This document shows positions 41,281 to 50,103 of a DNA stretch of 64,000 nucleotides, piece by piece. The translations under genes and the position numbers were made by a program. The stretch spans positions 41,632-105,631 of the forward strand of contig JAGBGU010000042.1 of NCBI GenBank assembly GCA_017935785.1, read 5' to 3'. The DNA comes from Bacteroidaceae bacterium (GTDB lineage Bacteria > Bacteroidota > Bacteroidia > Bacteroidales > Bacteroidaceae). The notes under the pieces were generated by a model. The model had not been told where the DNA came from, made no database searches, and saw only the letters and a program-made list of their open reading frames with translations. How positions within the stretch are numbered: the first letter of the stretch is position 1; each line of letters opens with the position of its first letter.

Positions 41281-42000
41281 TTAGAACTTGCAAAATTCTA
41301 TGACGCAGTTACGGATTTCCCTTTCGTTCTCCTGCTCGCGCCCGTTTACGGCCTTATCCATCAGCGCATGAAAGCGGGGGCCATGATTCATTTCCACCAG
41401 ATGCGTCAGTTCGTGGTGCATGATATGGTCCTGCAGATGACGGGGCAGCAGTAACAGATAAAGGCTTAGGCTGATGTGCTTCTGGGCGCTGCAACTTCCC
41501 CAGCGTCCTTTGGCCTTGCTGATGCGCACCTGCGTATACTTAAGCCCGCGTTCCTCGGCCAATGCACGCAGACGGGGTGGGAACTCGCGGGCAGCCACGC
41601 GCCGGATTCCCTCGGTAATCTGGTCAAGGAGCCATTTCCGGAAATCCTCATCTTCAAAGGAAAAGGATGCGGGATAGAGGCATACCGCACCGTTCTGCGT
41701 ATGCCGCACAATAGGGCTTTCCCGATCGTCAATCTGCGCATAGTATGTAAAGAATTCGTTGTCTATACGGAAATCCGGTGTAATCGTCCTTTTGGCCTCG
41801 GCGTGGCGCTGTCTCAGGTTCAGCAGGCGTTCGCGCATTTCTTTTATCGCAGCCATTAACTGGTTTTGCGTGGAATACGCAGGAACGGTTACCACCAGTC
41901 CCCCGTCGCACGGCCTGAACAACATCTGCCTGGCCCTGCTGTTACGCTTAATCCTGACAACGCCCAGCTGGGCATCCTCCATTACTTCTTCCATATTCAC
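41281..42000 (-). CDS. YgjP-like M48-type metallopeptidase (DUF45)
   Basis: 239 residues. The zinc motif HHELTHLVEMNHGPRFH supplies HExxH-type ligands (HELTH), and the preceding RISKAKGRWGSCSAQKHISLS is the RWGSCS block typical of the YgjP/SprT-like group. Function in bacteria is poorly known; some relatives act in restriction-modification or DNA-protein crosslink contexts, which is of note next to the HpaII-like gene. First gene of the leftward trio, with a well-formed promoter at 42022-42054. Confidence 0.88.
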   Translation of the reverse strand: MNMEEVMEDAQLGVVRIKRNSRARQMLFRPCDGGLVVTVPAYSTQNQLMAAIKEMRERLLNLRQRHAEAKRTITPDFRIDNEFFTYYAQIDDRESPIVRHTQNGAVCLYPASFSFEDEDFRKWLLDQITEGIRRVAAREFPPRLRALAEERGLKYTQVRISKAKGRWGSCSAQKHISLSLYLLLLPRHLQDHIMHHELTHLVEMNHGPRFHALMDKAVNGREQENEREIRNCVIEFCKF

Positions 42001-42021
42001 AAATCGTCTGAGTCAGTGATG

Positions 42022-42054
42022 CAAAGTTAGCAATAAAGCCCAAGAATACGCAAA
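42022..42054 (-). promoter_or_regulatory. Promoter of the YgjP/HpaII-like/EEP operon
   Basis: On the minus strand a -33 TTTG (42051-42054) and -7 TAACTTTG (42022-42029) are 21 bp apart. The leader is under 20 nt. Confidence 0.7.
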
Positions 42055-42068
42055 TCTTTAACTCTTTT

Positions 42069-42100
42069 TTTGAATAACTCATAGGAAATGCGTACCTTTG
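42069..42100 (+). promoter_or_regulatory. Promoter of lysS
   Basis: A -33 TTTG (42069-42072) and -7 TACCTTTG (42093-42100) are 20 bp apart, 50 nt upstream of the lysS ATG. Confidence 0.75.
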
Positions 42101-42149
42101 CAGCATAATTTTACATTATATATAAAGTAAGATAACATTTTTTTACATT

Positions 42150-43934
42150 ATGAACATACTGGAACTGAGCGAACAGGAAATAGTTCGCCGCAACAATTTG
42201 CAGCAGTTACGCGACTTGGGCATTGACCCCTACCCCGCAGCAGCATATCCCACCGACGCTTTCAGCACAGAAATCAAAGAGAACTTTGTGGACCTGCCCA
42301 CCATCAAGAATGAGGAGGGCGAGGATGTTCCCACGCCCGCCACTCCCGAAAACAGCAGAATGGTGTGCGTCGCCGGACGTATCATGAGCAAGCGTGTGCA
42401 GGGCAAGGCTGCATTTGTGGAACTGCTGGACAGCAAGGGCCGCATTCAGATATACATCACCCGCGACGCCCTCTGCCCCAACCCCGAAGACACCACACTT
42501 TACAATGTAGTGTTCAAGAAATGCCTCGACCTGGGCGACTTCATCGGCATCAAGGGTTATGTGTTCCGCACCAAAACCGGAGAGATCACCATCCATGCCA
42601 TGGAAATGACCGTGCTGGCCAAGAGTCTGAAGCCACTGCCCGTGGTAAAGGAAAAGGACGGACAGGTATACGACTCCTTTGACGACCCCGAACTGAGATA
42701 TCGCCAGCGCTATGTGGACCTTATCGTGAACCCCGGCGTAAAGGATACGTTCCTGAAGCGCTCCGTCATCCTGCGTACCATGCGCAACATTCTGGACGAA
42801 GCGGGTTACACTGAAGTGGAGACTCCCACCCTGCAGAGCATTCCCGGAGGAGCCACAGCACGCCCGTTCATCACCCATTTCAACGCGCTCAGCACAGACA
42901 TGTATATGCGCATCGCCACCGAGCTTTACCTGAAGCGTCTGATTGTAGGCGGATTTGAGGGTGTGTACGAGATTGGAAAGAACTTCCGCAACGAGGGTAT
43001 GGACCGCACGCACAATCCCGAGTTCACCTGCATGGAGCTGTATGTGCAGTACAAGGACTACAACTGGATGATGGAGTTCACCGAAAAGATGCTGGAGAAA
43101 ATCTGTATAGCCGTGAACGGAACAACAGAGACACAGATTGACGGAAAGACCATCTCCTTCAAGGCCCCCTACCGCCGTCTGCCCATCCTGGATGCCATCA
43201 AGGAACAGACCGGACACGACCTGAACGGAAAGACGGAAGAGGAAATCCGCGAGGTGGCCAAATTGCTCGGCATTGAGGTGGATGACACCATGGGCAAGGG
43301 CAAGCTGATTGACGAAATCTTCGGCGAGACCTGTGAAGGCAACTTCATACAGCCCACCTTCATAACAGACTATCCCGTAGAAATGAGCCCCCTTACCAAG
43401 ATGCACCGCAGCAAGCCCGGACTGACCGAGCGTTTCGAGCTGATGGTGAACGGAAAGGAACTGGCCAACGCCTACAGTGAGTTGAACGACCCCATTGACC
43501 AGGAAGAGCGCTTCGTAGAGCAGATGAAGCTGGCCGATAAGGGCGACGACGAGGCCATGATCATTGATCAGGACTTCCTGCGCGCCTTGCAGTACGGCAT
43601 GCCTCCCACCAGCGGAATCGGCATCGGCATTGACCGTCTGGCCATGCTCATGACCGGCCAGGTAGCCATCGGCGAAGTGATTTTCTTCCCCCAGATGAAG
43701 CCCGAGGTAAAGGCTCCGCGCGACAAGGACGAGCTGTTCCTGGCGCTGGGCGTGCCCTCTGAAATCATCCCCATTCTGAGAAAGGCTGGCTACAATCTGG
43801 TATCAACCCTCAAGGGTGTGGCGCCGGCCAAGATTCAGCAGCAGATTATTGAAATTATCAAGAAGTACAAGTTGGACGTGGAAAAGCCTTCGCAGGACAC
43901 CATTGCCCAATGGACCGTACAGGAAGAGGCATAA
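42150..43934 (+). CDS. lysS: Lysine--tRNA ligase, class II
   Basis: 594 residues. The OB-fold anticodon domain (AGRIMSKRVQGKAAFVELLD) precedes class II motifs: motif 2 region RNEGMDRTHNPEFTCMELYV and motif 3 GIGIGIDRLAMLMTG. It is about 90 residues longer than E. coli LysS; much of the excess is a C-terminal helical extension after residue 520 (GYNLVSTLKGVAPAKIQQQI), as in other Bacteroidetes. It charges tRNA-Lys. The gene leads a run lysS-gpsA-pgi with a 30-nt gap to gpsA, so at least the first two are cotranscribed. Confidence 0.96.
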   Translation: MNILELSEQEIVRRNNLQQLRDLGIDPYPAAAYPTDAFSTEIKENFVDLPTIKNEEGEDVPTPATPENSRMVCVAGRIMSKRVQGKAAFVELLDSKGRIQIYITRDALCPNPEDTTLYNVVFKKCLDLGDFIGIKGYVFRTKTGEITIHAMEMTVLAKSLKPLPVVKEKDGQVYDSFDDPELRYRQRYVDLIVNPGVKDTFLKRSVILRTMRNILDEAGYTEVETPTLQSIPGGATARPFITHFNALSTDMYMRIATELYLKRLIVGGFEGVYEIGKNFRNEGMDRTHNPEFTCMELYVQYKDYNWMMEFTEKMLEKICIAVNGTTETQIDGKTISFKAPYRRLPILDAIKEQTGHDLNGKTEEEIREVAKLLGIEVDDTMGKGKLIDEIFGETCEGNFIQPTFITDYPVEMSPLTKMHRSKPGLTERFELMVNGKELANAYSELNDPIDQEERFVEQMKLADKGDDEAMIIDQDFLRALQYGMPPTSGIGIGIDRLAMLMTGQVAIGEVIFFPQMKPEVKAPRDKDELFLALGVPSEIIPILRKAGYNLVSTLKGVAPAKIQQQIIEIIKKYKLDVEKPSQDTIAQWTVQEEA

Positions 43935-43964
43935 GCCGGCAACCGAACAACAGGCGAGAGAGAC

Positions 43965-44954
43965 ATGATAGGTAAAATTGCGGTAATGGGTGGCGGAAGC
44001 TGGGCCACGGCAATCGCCAAGATGCTCCTGGAAAAGAACGAGGAGATCTGGTGGTATTTGCGGCGCGACGACCGCATTGAAGACTTCCGCCGTCTGGGAC
44101 ACAACCCGGCCTACCTGACCAGCGTGCATTTCGACGTGAACCGCATCCATTTCGACAGCGACATCAACCGCATCGTGGAGGCTTGCGACACGCTGGTGTT
44201 CGTTACCCCCTCACCCTACCTCAAAGGGCATCTCAAGAAGCTGAAGGTGCGTTTGCGCGACAAGTTCATCGTAACGGCCATCAAGGGCATCGTGCCCGAC
44301 GAGAACCTCATCTGCAGCGAATACTTCCACCAGGCCTACAACGTGCCCGAGGACAATCTGGCCGTCCTGGGCGGTCCCAGTCATGCCGAGGAAGTGGCCC
44401 TGGGCCGACTCACCTACCTTACCGTGGGCTGCACTGACGAGGAGAAGGCCCGCGAGTTTGCGTCCATGATGGCGAGCAACTATGTGATGACCAAGACCTG
44501 CCCTGATGTCGTGGGCATTGAATACGCCAGCGTACTGAAGAACGTCTATGCCATTGCGGCCGGAATCTGCCACGGGCTGAAGTACGGCGACAACTTCCAG
44601 GCCGTGCTCATGAGCAACGCGGCACAGGAAATGGACCGCTTCCTGCACACGGTCTACCCCATAGAGCGCAACATCATAGATTCCGTCTATGCCGGCGACC
44701 TGCTGGTTACCGGCTACAGCAACTTCAGCCGCAACCGCGTTTTCGGCAACATGATTGGCCAAGGATACAGCGTAAAGAGCGCCCAGCTGGAAATGGAGAT
44801 GATTGCCGAAGGCTATTTCGGCACCAAGTGTATGAAGGACATCAACAAGCACATGCACGTTAACATGCCAATACTGGACGCCGTCTACAACATCCTGTAC
44901 GAGCGCATCTCGCCCAACATCGAGATAAAGCTCCTGAGCGAGGCTTTCAGATAA
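43965..44954 (+). CDS. gpsA: NAD(P)H-dependent glycerol-3-phosphate dehydrogenase
   Basis: 329 residues. The N-terminal nucleotide-binding loop is GKIAVMGGGSWATAIAKML. VTAIKGIVPDENLICSEYF, VLGGPSHAEEVALG and the catalytic-lysine region GIEYASVLKNVYAIAAGICHGL follow. It reduces dihydroxyacetone phosphate to sn-glycerol 3-phosphate for phospholipid synthesis. Located between lysS and pgi; a terminator follows the stop. Confidence 0.95.
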   Translation: MIGKIAVMGGGSWATAIAKMLLEKNEEIWWYLRRDDRIEDFRRLGHNPAYLTSVHFDVNRIHFDSDINRIVEACDTLVFVTPSPYLKGHLKKLKVRLRDKFIVTAIKGIVPDENLICSEYFHQAYNVPEDNLAVLGGPSHAEEVALGRLTYLTVGCTDEEKAREFASMMASNYVMTKTCPDVVGIEYASVLKNVYAIAAGICHGLKYGDNFQAVLMSNAAQEMDRFLHTVYPIERNIIDSVYAGDLLVTGYSNFSRNRVFGNMIGQGYSVKSAQLEMEMIAEGYFGTKCMKDINKHMHVNMPILDAVYNILYERISPNIEIKLLSEAFR

Positions 44955-44962
44955 GACAGATA

Positions 44963-45010
44963 CCCGGAAAACGACACATACAAGAACAGGCCGATTTCCG
45001 GGCATTTTTT
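44963..45010 (+). terminator. Terminator/hairpin between gpsA and pgi
   Basis: CCCGGAAA pairs with TTTCCGGG across a 24-nt loop and is followed by CATTTTTTG. Confidence 0.65.
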
Positions 45011-45049
45011 GAAGCATATATCATAACAAGAAACATATAGACAAAGAAA

Positions 45050-46381
45050 ATGATCAAGTTAGACATTACCAAGGCGTTGGAGAACGCCGCACAGGCCGCC
45101 ACACTGAAGGAGAAAGTGGCTGCCGCACAGGAAGCATTGGAGAACGGAACCTGCCCCGGAAACGATTTCCTCGGATGGCTCCATCTGCCCAGCAGCATCA
45201 CCTCCGCTTTCCTGAGTGAGATCAAGGCTTGCGCCGAGGTGCTGCGCAGCAACTGCGACACCGTGGTTGTGGCCGGTATCGGAGGCTCGTACCTGGGTGC
45301 ACGCGCCGTTATCGAGGCGTTGGGAAACAGCTTTGCATGGCTCACCAACAAGGGCGAGAACCCCGACATCCTCTTTGCCGGAAACAACATTGGCGAGGAC
45401 TATCTGTATGAGCTGACACAATACCTGAAAGGACGCAACTTCGGCGTTATCAACATCAGCAAGAGCGGCACCACCACTGAGACCGCCCTGGCTTTCCGCC
45501 TGCTCAAGAAGCAGTGCGAGGAGCAGCGAGGCAAGGAAATGGCACGCAAGGTAATCGTGGCCGTGACCGACGCCAAGAAGGGCGCAGCCCGCACCACAGC
45601 CGATAAGGAAGGCTACACCAGCTTCATCATCCCCGACAACGTGGGCGGACGCTTCAGCGTACTCACTCCCGTGGGACTGCTCCCCATCGCCGTGGCCGGA
45701 TTCGACATTGACAAGCTGGTTCAGGGCGCAGCCGACATGGAGGCAGCCACAGCCCCCACCGTCCCCTTCGAGGAAAACCCCAGCGCCGTTTACGCCGCCG
45801 TGCGCAACATCCTCTATGCACAGGGCAAGAAGATTGAGATTCTGGTAAACTTCCAGCCCAAGCTCCACTTCATGAACGAATGGTGGAAGCAGCTCTACGG
45901 CGAAAGCGAAGGAAAGGACCTGAAGGGCATCTTCCCCGCAGCCGTAGACTTCAGCACAGACCTCCACTCCATGGGACAGTGGATCCAGGAGGGCGAGCGC
46001 AGCATCTTTGAAACCGTAATCAGCGTAGACACCCCCGAGCACACACTGCTCTTCCCCCACGACGAGGAAAACCTGGACGGACTGAACTTCCTGGCCGGAA
46101 AACGCGTGGACGAGGTGAACAAGATGGCCGAACTGGGAACCCAGCTGGCCCACGTAGACGGCGGCGTACCCAACATGCGCGTAGTGGTAGACCGTCTGGA
46201 CGAGTACAACCTGGGCCAGCTCATCTACTTCTTTGAGAAGGCCTGCGGTATCAGCGGCCTGCTGCTCGAGGTGAACCCCTTCAACCAACCCGGTGTAGAG
46301 GCTTACAAGAAGAACATGTTCGCCCTGCTGGGCAAGCCCGGTTACGAAAAGGAGACCGAGGCCATCAAGAACAGACTCTAA
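45050..46381 (+). CDS. pgi: Glucose-6-phosphate isomerase
   Basis: 443 residues, the shorter bacterial form. [20 protein letters not shown] and [19 protein letters not shown] are the sugar-phosphate binding loops of the SIS domains; [23 protein letters not shown] and [25 protein letters not shown] are conserved catalytic regions. It interconverts glucose 6-phosphate and fructose 6-phosphate in the cytoplasm. Downstream is a strong terminator at 46403. Confidence 0.96.
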   Translation: MIKLDITKALENAAQAATLKEKVAAAQEALENGTCPGNDFLGWLHLPSSITSAFLSEIKACAEVLRSNCDTVVVAGIGGSYLGARAVIEALGNSFAWLTNKGENPDILFAGNNIGEDYLYELTQYLKGRNFGVINISKSGTTTETALAFRLLKKQCEEQRGKEMARKVIVAVTDAKKGAARTTADKEGYTSFIIPDNVGGRFSVLTPVGLLPIAVAGFDIDKLVQGAADMEAATAPTVPFEENPSAVYAAVRNILYAQGKKIEILVNFQPKLHFMNEWWKQLYGESEGKDLKGIFPAAVDFSTDLHSMGQWIQEGERSIFETVISVDTPEHTLLFPHDEENLDGLNFLAGKRVDEVNKMAELGTQLAHVDGGVPNMRVVVDRLDEYNLGQLIYFFEKACGISGLLLEVNPFNQPGVEAYKKNMFALLGKPGYEKETEAIKNRL

Positions 46382-46402
46382 GGCATACCGCCTTCATACA
46401 GA

Positions 46403-46440
46403 GGATTAGGCACCGGCAAGAAGGATGCCTAATCCTTTTC
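46403..46440 (+). terminator. Terminator of pgi
   Basis: GGATTAGGCA pairs with TGCCTAATCC, followed by TTTTCTTTT. Confidence 0.85.
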
Positions 46441-46480
46441 TTTTCCCCCATATTATATATATTATAATGTATACACGGCT

Positions 46481-47161
46481 ATGCCCATAAAAGCAGTACT
46501 ATTCGATATGGACGGCGTGCTCTATGACAGTATGCCCAACCACGCCAAGGCATGGAGTACGGCAGTAACAGAATTCGGTCTGAACATGAGTCCCCACGAA
46601 GCCTATCTGCACGAGGGGCGCACCGGAAGCGGCACCATCAACATCCTTGCCCAGCGCCATTGGGGGCGCGATGCCACCACCGAGGAGATGGAACAGATCT
46701 ACGCCGCCAAGAGCCGAGTGTTCAACGCCTGTTCCCAGGCGCAGCCCATGCCCGGAGCCGCCCGGCTGCTGCAAAGCCTTAAGGAGCTGGAGCTTACCAT
46801 CGTACTGGTAACGGGCAGTGCGCAACATTCCCTGCTCACCCGTCTGGCCCAGGACTTCCCCGGAATCTTCTCCCCCGAACGCATGGTTACAGCCTTCGAC
46901 GTCAAGCACGGCAAGCCCCATCCCGAGCCCTACCTGATGGGGCTGGCAAAGGCAGGCGTCAGCGCCTCCGAGGCCGTGGTCATCGAAAACGCCCCGCTGG
47001 GCGTTGAGGCCGCCCACGCAGCCGGTATCTACACCATAGCCGTCAACACCGGCCCCCTGTCGCCCAAAGTCCTCCTCGATGCCGGAGCCGACATCGTACT
47101 GCCCCGCGAAGGCGGCTTCGCCCAAGCGCTGGAAATCATAAATGGCGGACTTTTGCGGTAA
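46481..47161 (+). CDS. HAD family phosphatase (beta-phosphoglucomutase-like subgroup)
   Basis: 226 residues. Motif I is VLFDMDGVLYDS (nucleophile Asp and acid/base Asp), motif II VTGSAQ, the motif III lysine is in HGKPHPEPYLMG, and motif IV is VIENAPLGVEAAHAAG with Glu-Asn in place of the common Glu-Asp. A helical cap domain with the sequence HEGRTGSGTINILAQRH lies between I and II. Cap and length suggest a sugar-phosphate phosphatase or mutase. It follows the pgi terminator and precedes the TPR gene by 15 nt. Confidence 0.88.
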   Translation: MPIKAVLFDMDGVLYDSMPNHAKAWSTAVTEFGLNMSPHEAYLHEGRTGSGTINILAQRHWGRDATTEEMEQIYAAKSRVFNACSQAQPMPGAARLLQSLKELELTIVLVTGSAQHSLLTRLAQDFPGIFSPERMVTAFDVKHGKPHPEPYLMGLAKAGVSASEAVVIENAPLGVEAAHAAGIYTIAVNTGPLSPKVLLDAGADIVLPREGGFAQALEIINGGLLR

Positions 47162-47176
47162 TAATCCAAGAAAAAC

Positions 47177-48871
47177 ATGCACATCAGATACTTATTTCCC
47201 TTTTTGTGCGCGGCTTTATGGGCCTGTACGGAACACGGCGAGTTCGAACGCAGACTGGTCGTGGCGGACAGCCTAATGACTGCGGAACCCGATTCCGCCT
47301 ACCGCATGCTGGACGCCATGAGCGAAGAAGCCGCACAGATGCCCCAGGCGCAGCGCATGCGCCATCTTCTGCTGCGCACACATGCACAACGCCATGCAGG
47401 CATCGGCTTTACATCGGACAGTATCTCCAATCTGCTGGTCTCGTACTACAACGCGCACGGCACGCCTAACGAACGCATGACGGCGCACTATCTGAAGGGA
47501 TTCTCCTACCTTGAGATGGGCGACGAGCCGGCATCGCTGCGCTGCTTTAATGAGGCCGTGGACGCAGCGGACACATCATCCCTTGACTGCAATTATGCGC
47601 AGATGGGCGACATCTACGGTCAGATTGCACGCATCTACGACAACCACGCCATGCCGGACAGCGCCATCCGCGCCTACGAACTTGCTGAAAACTACGCGAG
47701 AAAAGCCAACGACACCATCAGCGTGATAACCATCTGGGGCAACAAGTCTAACGTCCTCATTGACCTGGGGCAGATCAGCGAAGCCCTGGAGCTGAGGGAA
47801 AAGGCCTCCGAACGCTTCAAGGCCTTAGGCTATCCCAAGAAGGCAGCAAGGGTAAAGGGGCTTTGCATCAAATGGTACATACAGCAAGGCGAACTGGACA
47901 AGGCCAAGGCCGCCATTGACGAATACGAAGCCATCTCGGGCTATTCACGGATTAAGGGCGAGGCCAAGAGCGGATGGGAATCCTTTTTCCACATCAAGGG
48001 GACATATTATCTGGAAACCGGCAAACCCGACTCCGCCAACTATTATTTCAACAAGCTTAAACTCGCCGGCGACACGCTGTTCAACATACAGGCTGCACAA
48101 AAGTTGCAGAACGCGCAGACCATGTACAACTACATGCGGCATCAGGAAGCCGCGCACAGAAAGGAGTTGGAATCAAAGAACGTACAGTTGAGACTTTACA
48201 GATACATTGCTTTCACCCTGCTTTTTGCGGCAGTCATGTCCGGTCTTGTGTTGTTGCTGCGCAGACGGGAAAAGAGGAACAAGCGCCAGCTGGTTGTCGC
48301 AAGACGCGAAAACTCCAGGCTGAACGCACAGATTTGCGACAACAACAGAAAATTGGACGAGCTGAACGGACTGATAGAAGAGAAAATATCCGTCATAACC
48401 TCGCTAAACGACCAACTGAACCAACAGGCAATAGACCTTAACAGCTATCACAAGCAGGCCGAAACCATACAACAGCTGAACGAGAAGATTGCGCATTACG
48501 AGACAGAAATGATGAACCAGGTAACCGCCAACCTGATGAACCGTCTGACAGAAGAGCCTGCACTAACTGTCGTTTACCGAAAGCTGAAGGCAAGAAAAGA
48601 ATACCTTTCCAAAAGCGAATGGACCGACCTGTACAGCACGGCAGAAAGATATTTTCCGGCATTGTGCAACATAAAGACTAACCCTAAGGTGTCCGTCAGC
48701 GAATACCAGATCTGCGTGCTGACCAAACTTGGACTGCGCATAAACGACATCATCTATCTGACCCGCATTTCCGCAAGCAACATCAGCAACATGCGCAGCC
48801 GCATGCTGTCAAAGCTGTTCGGTGAGGAAGGCGGAGCCAAGGATTTTGACATCAGGATAAAGAGCCTCTGA
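47177..48871 (+). CDS. TPR membrane protein with C-terminal helix-turn-helix (putative transmembrane regulator)
   Basis: 564 residues. The N-terminus has a lipoprotein-like signal (LFPFLCAALWACTEHG). TPR-like repeats span about 30-320 (AHYLKGFSYLEMGDEPASLRCF, YGQIARIYDNHAMPDSAIRAYEL). A membrane helix (about 341-361, YIAFTLLFAAVMSGLVLLL) is followed by a coiled coil (370-440). The C-terminus (about 500-550, SEYQICVLTKLGLRINDIIYL, SASNISNMRSRMLSKLF) resembles a LuxR-type HTH. This places sensing repeats outside and DNA binding inside the cell. Two secreted-protein genes and paired GTGAAA sites lie directly downstream and are candidate targets. Confidence 0.82.
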   Translation: MHIRYLFPFLCAALWACTEHGEFERRLVVADSLMTAEPDSAYRMLDAMSEEAAQMPQAQRMRHLLLRTHAQRHAGIGFTSDSISNLLVSYYNAHGTPNERMTAHYLKGFSYLEMGDEPASLRCFNEAVDAADTSSLDCNYAQMGDIYGQIARIYDNHAMPDSAIRAYELAENYARKANDTISVITIWGNKSNVLIDLGQISEALELREKASERFKALGYPKKAARVKGLCIKWYIQQGELDKAKAAIDEYEAISGYSRIKGEAKSGWESFFHIKGTYYLETGKPDSANYYFNKLKLAGDTLFNIQAAQKLQNAQTMYNYMRHQEAAHRKELESKNVQLRLYRYIAFTLLFAAVMSGLVLLLRRREKRNKRQLVVARRENSRLNAQICDNNRKLDELNGLIEEKISVITSLNDQLNQQAIDLNSYHKQAETIQQLNEKIAHYETEMMNQVTANLMNRLTEEPALTVVYRKLKARKEYLSKSEWTDLYSTAERYFPALCNIKTNPKVSVSEYQICVLTKLGLRINDIIYLTRISASNISNMRSRMLSKLFGEEGGAKDFDIRIKSL

Positions 48872-48924
48872 AAATCCGGCATATTCTTTTCACATAACTT
48901 CACAAGAGCAAGGGAAAACCGTTT

Positions 48925-49011
48925 TTTGTGAAATTTTGTGAAAAATCTGTTTCATCGACATAAACGGTTGAAAACCAATGCACATTTTACTTTGTGAAAT
49001 AATGTGAAAAA
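48925..49011. promoter_or_regulatory. Two copies of a GTGAAA-based operator candidate
   Basis: TTTGTGAAATTTTGTGAAAA (48925-48944, extending one A to 48945) and TTTGTGAAATAATGTGAAAA (48991-49010, extending to 49011) differ in two positions. The copies start 66 bp apart, about six helical turns, and each holds two TGTGAAA half-sites in direct orientation. The second ends 30 bp before the -7 element at 49041, covering the -33 region. Confidence 0.65.
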
Positions 49012-49040
49012 CATTTCTTCTCTGCAATGGTACTTATCCG

Positions 49041-49048
49041 TAATTTTG
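49041..49048 (+). promoter_or_regulatory. -7 promoter element of the two-gene secreted-protein unit
   Basis: TAATTTTGCA matches TAnnTTTG 43 nt upstream of the ATG at 49092. Confidence 0.65.
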
Positions 49049-49091
49049 CAGGCGGAAACAGTTCCGTATATAACCTTTAAACAAATGTATT

Positions 49092-50081
49092 ATGAAGAAT
49101 TTGGTTTTATCACTCGCATTGGCAGCCATGTGCGGTTCATTGCCGGCATTAGCGGAAAACGATGAACGAAGATTCCCCAATGACAATTTGGGCAAGTGTT
49201 GGATGAAATACGAACAGAACACAGGCGGAAACCAGGTACGTTCCTATTTCTTCAATGACACCGTGTCTGTGGAAGAAATGACAGCCGCTTTCTATAAGTA
49301 CAAGGACACCCAGTTCAAGAAATCACCTTATGCCTGTGCAGACTCTGTCATTTATAACATCATACGCGGAAGCAACCTTTTGCTCTCCTCACCGCTCAGA
49401 TGCCATGCCGACGAACAACTTCAGGGCATGCGTGGTGTCTGGAGCTGGGGCACTAATCGGTTCACTCTGATGGAACTCCACGACAAAAACGGCAATCCTC
49501 AGCCCAGACTCTTAAAAAAGGTAAAAGAGAAACTTGCCAAATCGAAAGACTGGCAAGAGGGCGATTTCGTGGCGCTACGATTTCCGCAACACTATATGGG
49601 CTTCATAGTTTCGCCCCGCATCTCGGTGGTGAGCTACAATTCTTCGTCGCGCATGGTGGGAGGGAGCAGCACAGTACGTTGCCATGCCGACTTCTTCTCA
49701 TACGCATCGTTCAGCAACACATTGGACGGTGACTGGCAGAGCAAAGTGCGTAGCGGCGCGGCGCTGTTGGGCAAGTGTCTTACCTTCTACAGCGACTTCA
49801 CAACAGAGACTACGCCTGAGCGCAGTTTCTCCGTTCTGCTCTATCAAACTCCGGAATCGTCAAATCTGGAAAAGGAATATACCCTAAAGCTCCTGCTTCC
49901 GGAACAGCCGGACAAAGAGACGGAAAAGGCATTCATGAAAATGAAGACATTTGTGGAAAACCTTAGGCACAACGCCTATAATCCGTTTTACACTGCCGAT
50001 TTCCGTCTCATGACAGGCCGATACTATCATGTAACCGTAAACAAATGCGGTTGGTTGGTCAAGGACTACATGACATTATAA
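49092..50081 (+). CDS. Secreted protein of unknown function (first of a tandem pair)
   Basis: 329 residues with a signal peptide (MKNLVLSLALAAMCGSLPALA). The N-terminal half has VSVEEMTAAFYKYKDTQFKK and WSWGTNRFTLMEL; the C-terminal half has ERSFSVLLYQTPESSNLEKEY and FYTADFRLMTGRYYHV. No family is recognised. The layout resembles the next gene (VSVE-M start after the signal, an xLLIYQ strand about 250 residues in, a F-LDxxxLxG-like end), suggesting distant paralogues. Transcribed from the promoter at 49041 behind the GTGAAA sites. Confidence 0.75.
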   Translation: MKNLVLSLALAAMCGSLPALAENDERRFPNDNLGKCWMKYEQNTGGNQVRSYFFNDTVSVEEMTAAFYKYKDTQFKKSPYACADSVIYNIIRGSNLLLSSPLRCHADEQLQGMRGVWSWGTNRFTLMELHDKNGNPQPRLLKKVKEKLAKSKDWQEGDFVALRFPQHYMGFIVSPRISVVSYNSSSRMVGGSSTVRCHADFFSYASFSNTLDGDWQSKVRSGAALLGKCLTFYSDFTTETTPERSFSVLLYQTPESSNLEKEYTLKLLLPEQPDKETEKAFMKMKTFVENLRHNAYNPFYTADFRLMTGRYYHVTVNKCGWLVKDYMTL

Positions 50082-50103
50082 TATTAACAAAAAACTTTTC
50101 ATT

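Noticed and set aside
40183..42000. Complete restriction-modification system
   Set aside because: No methyltransferase is encoded; only an HpaII-like protein and a YgjP-like peptidase are present.
42207..43406. 399-codon open frame antisense to lysS
   Set aside because: It is a shadow of a strongly biased coding sequence; the sense frame is a complete lysyl-tRNA synthetase.
45059..46288. 409-codon open frame antisense to pgi
   Set aside because: Same reason; low-complexity Val/Gly/His-rich translation with no family likeness.
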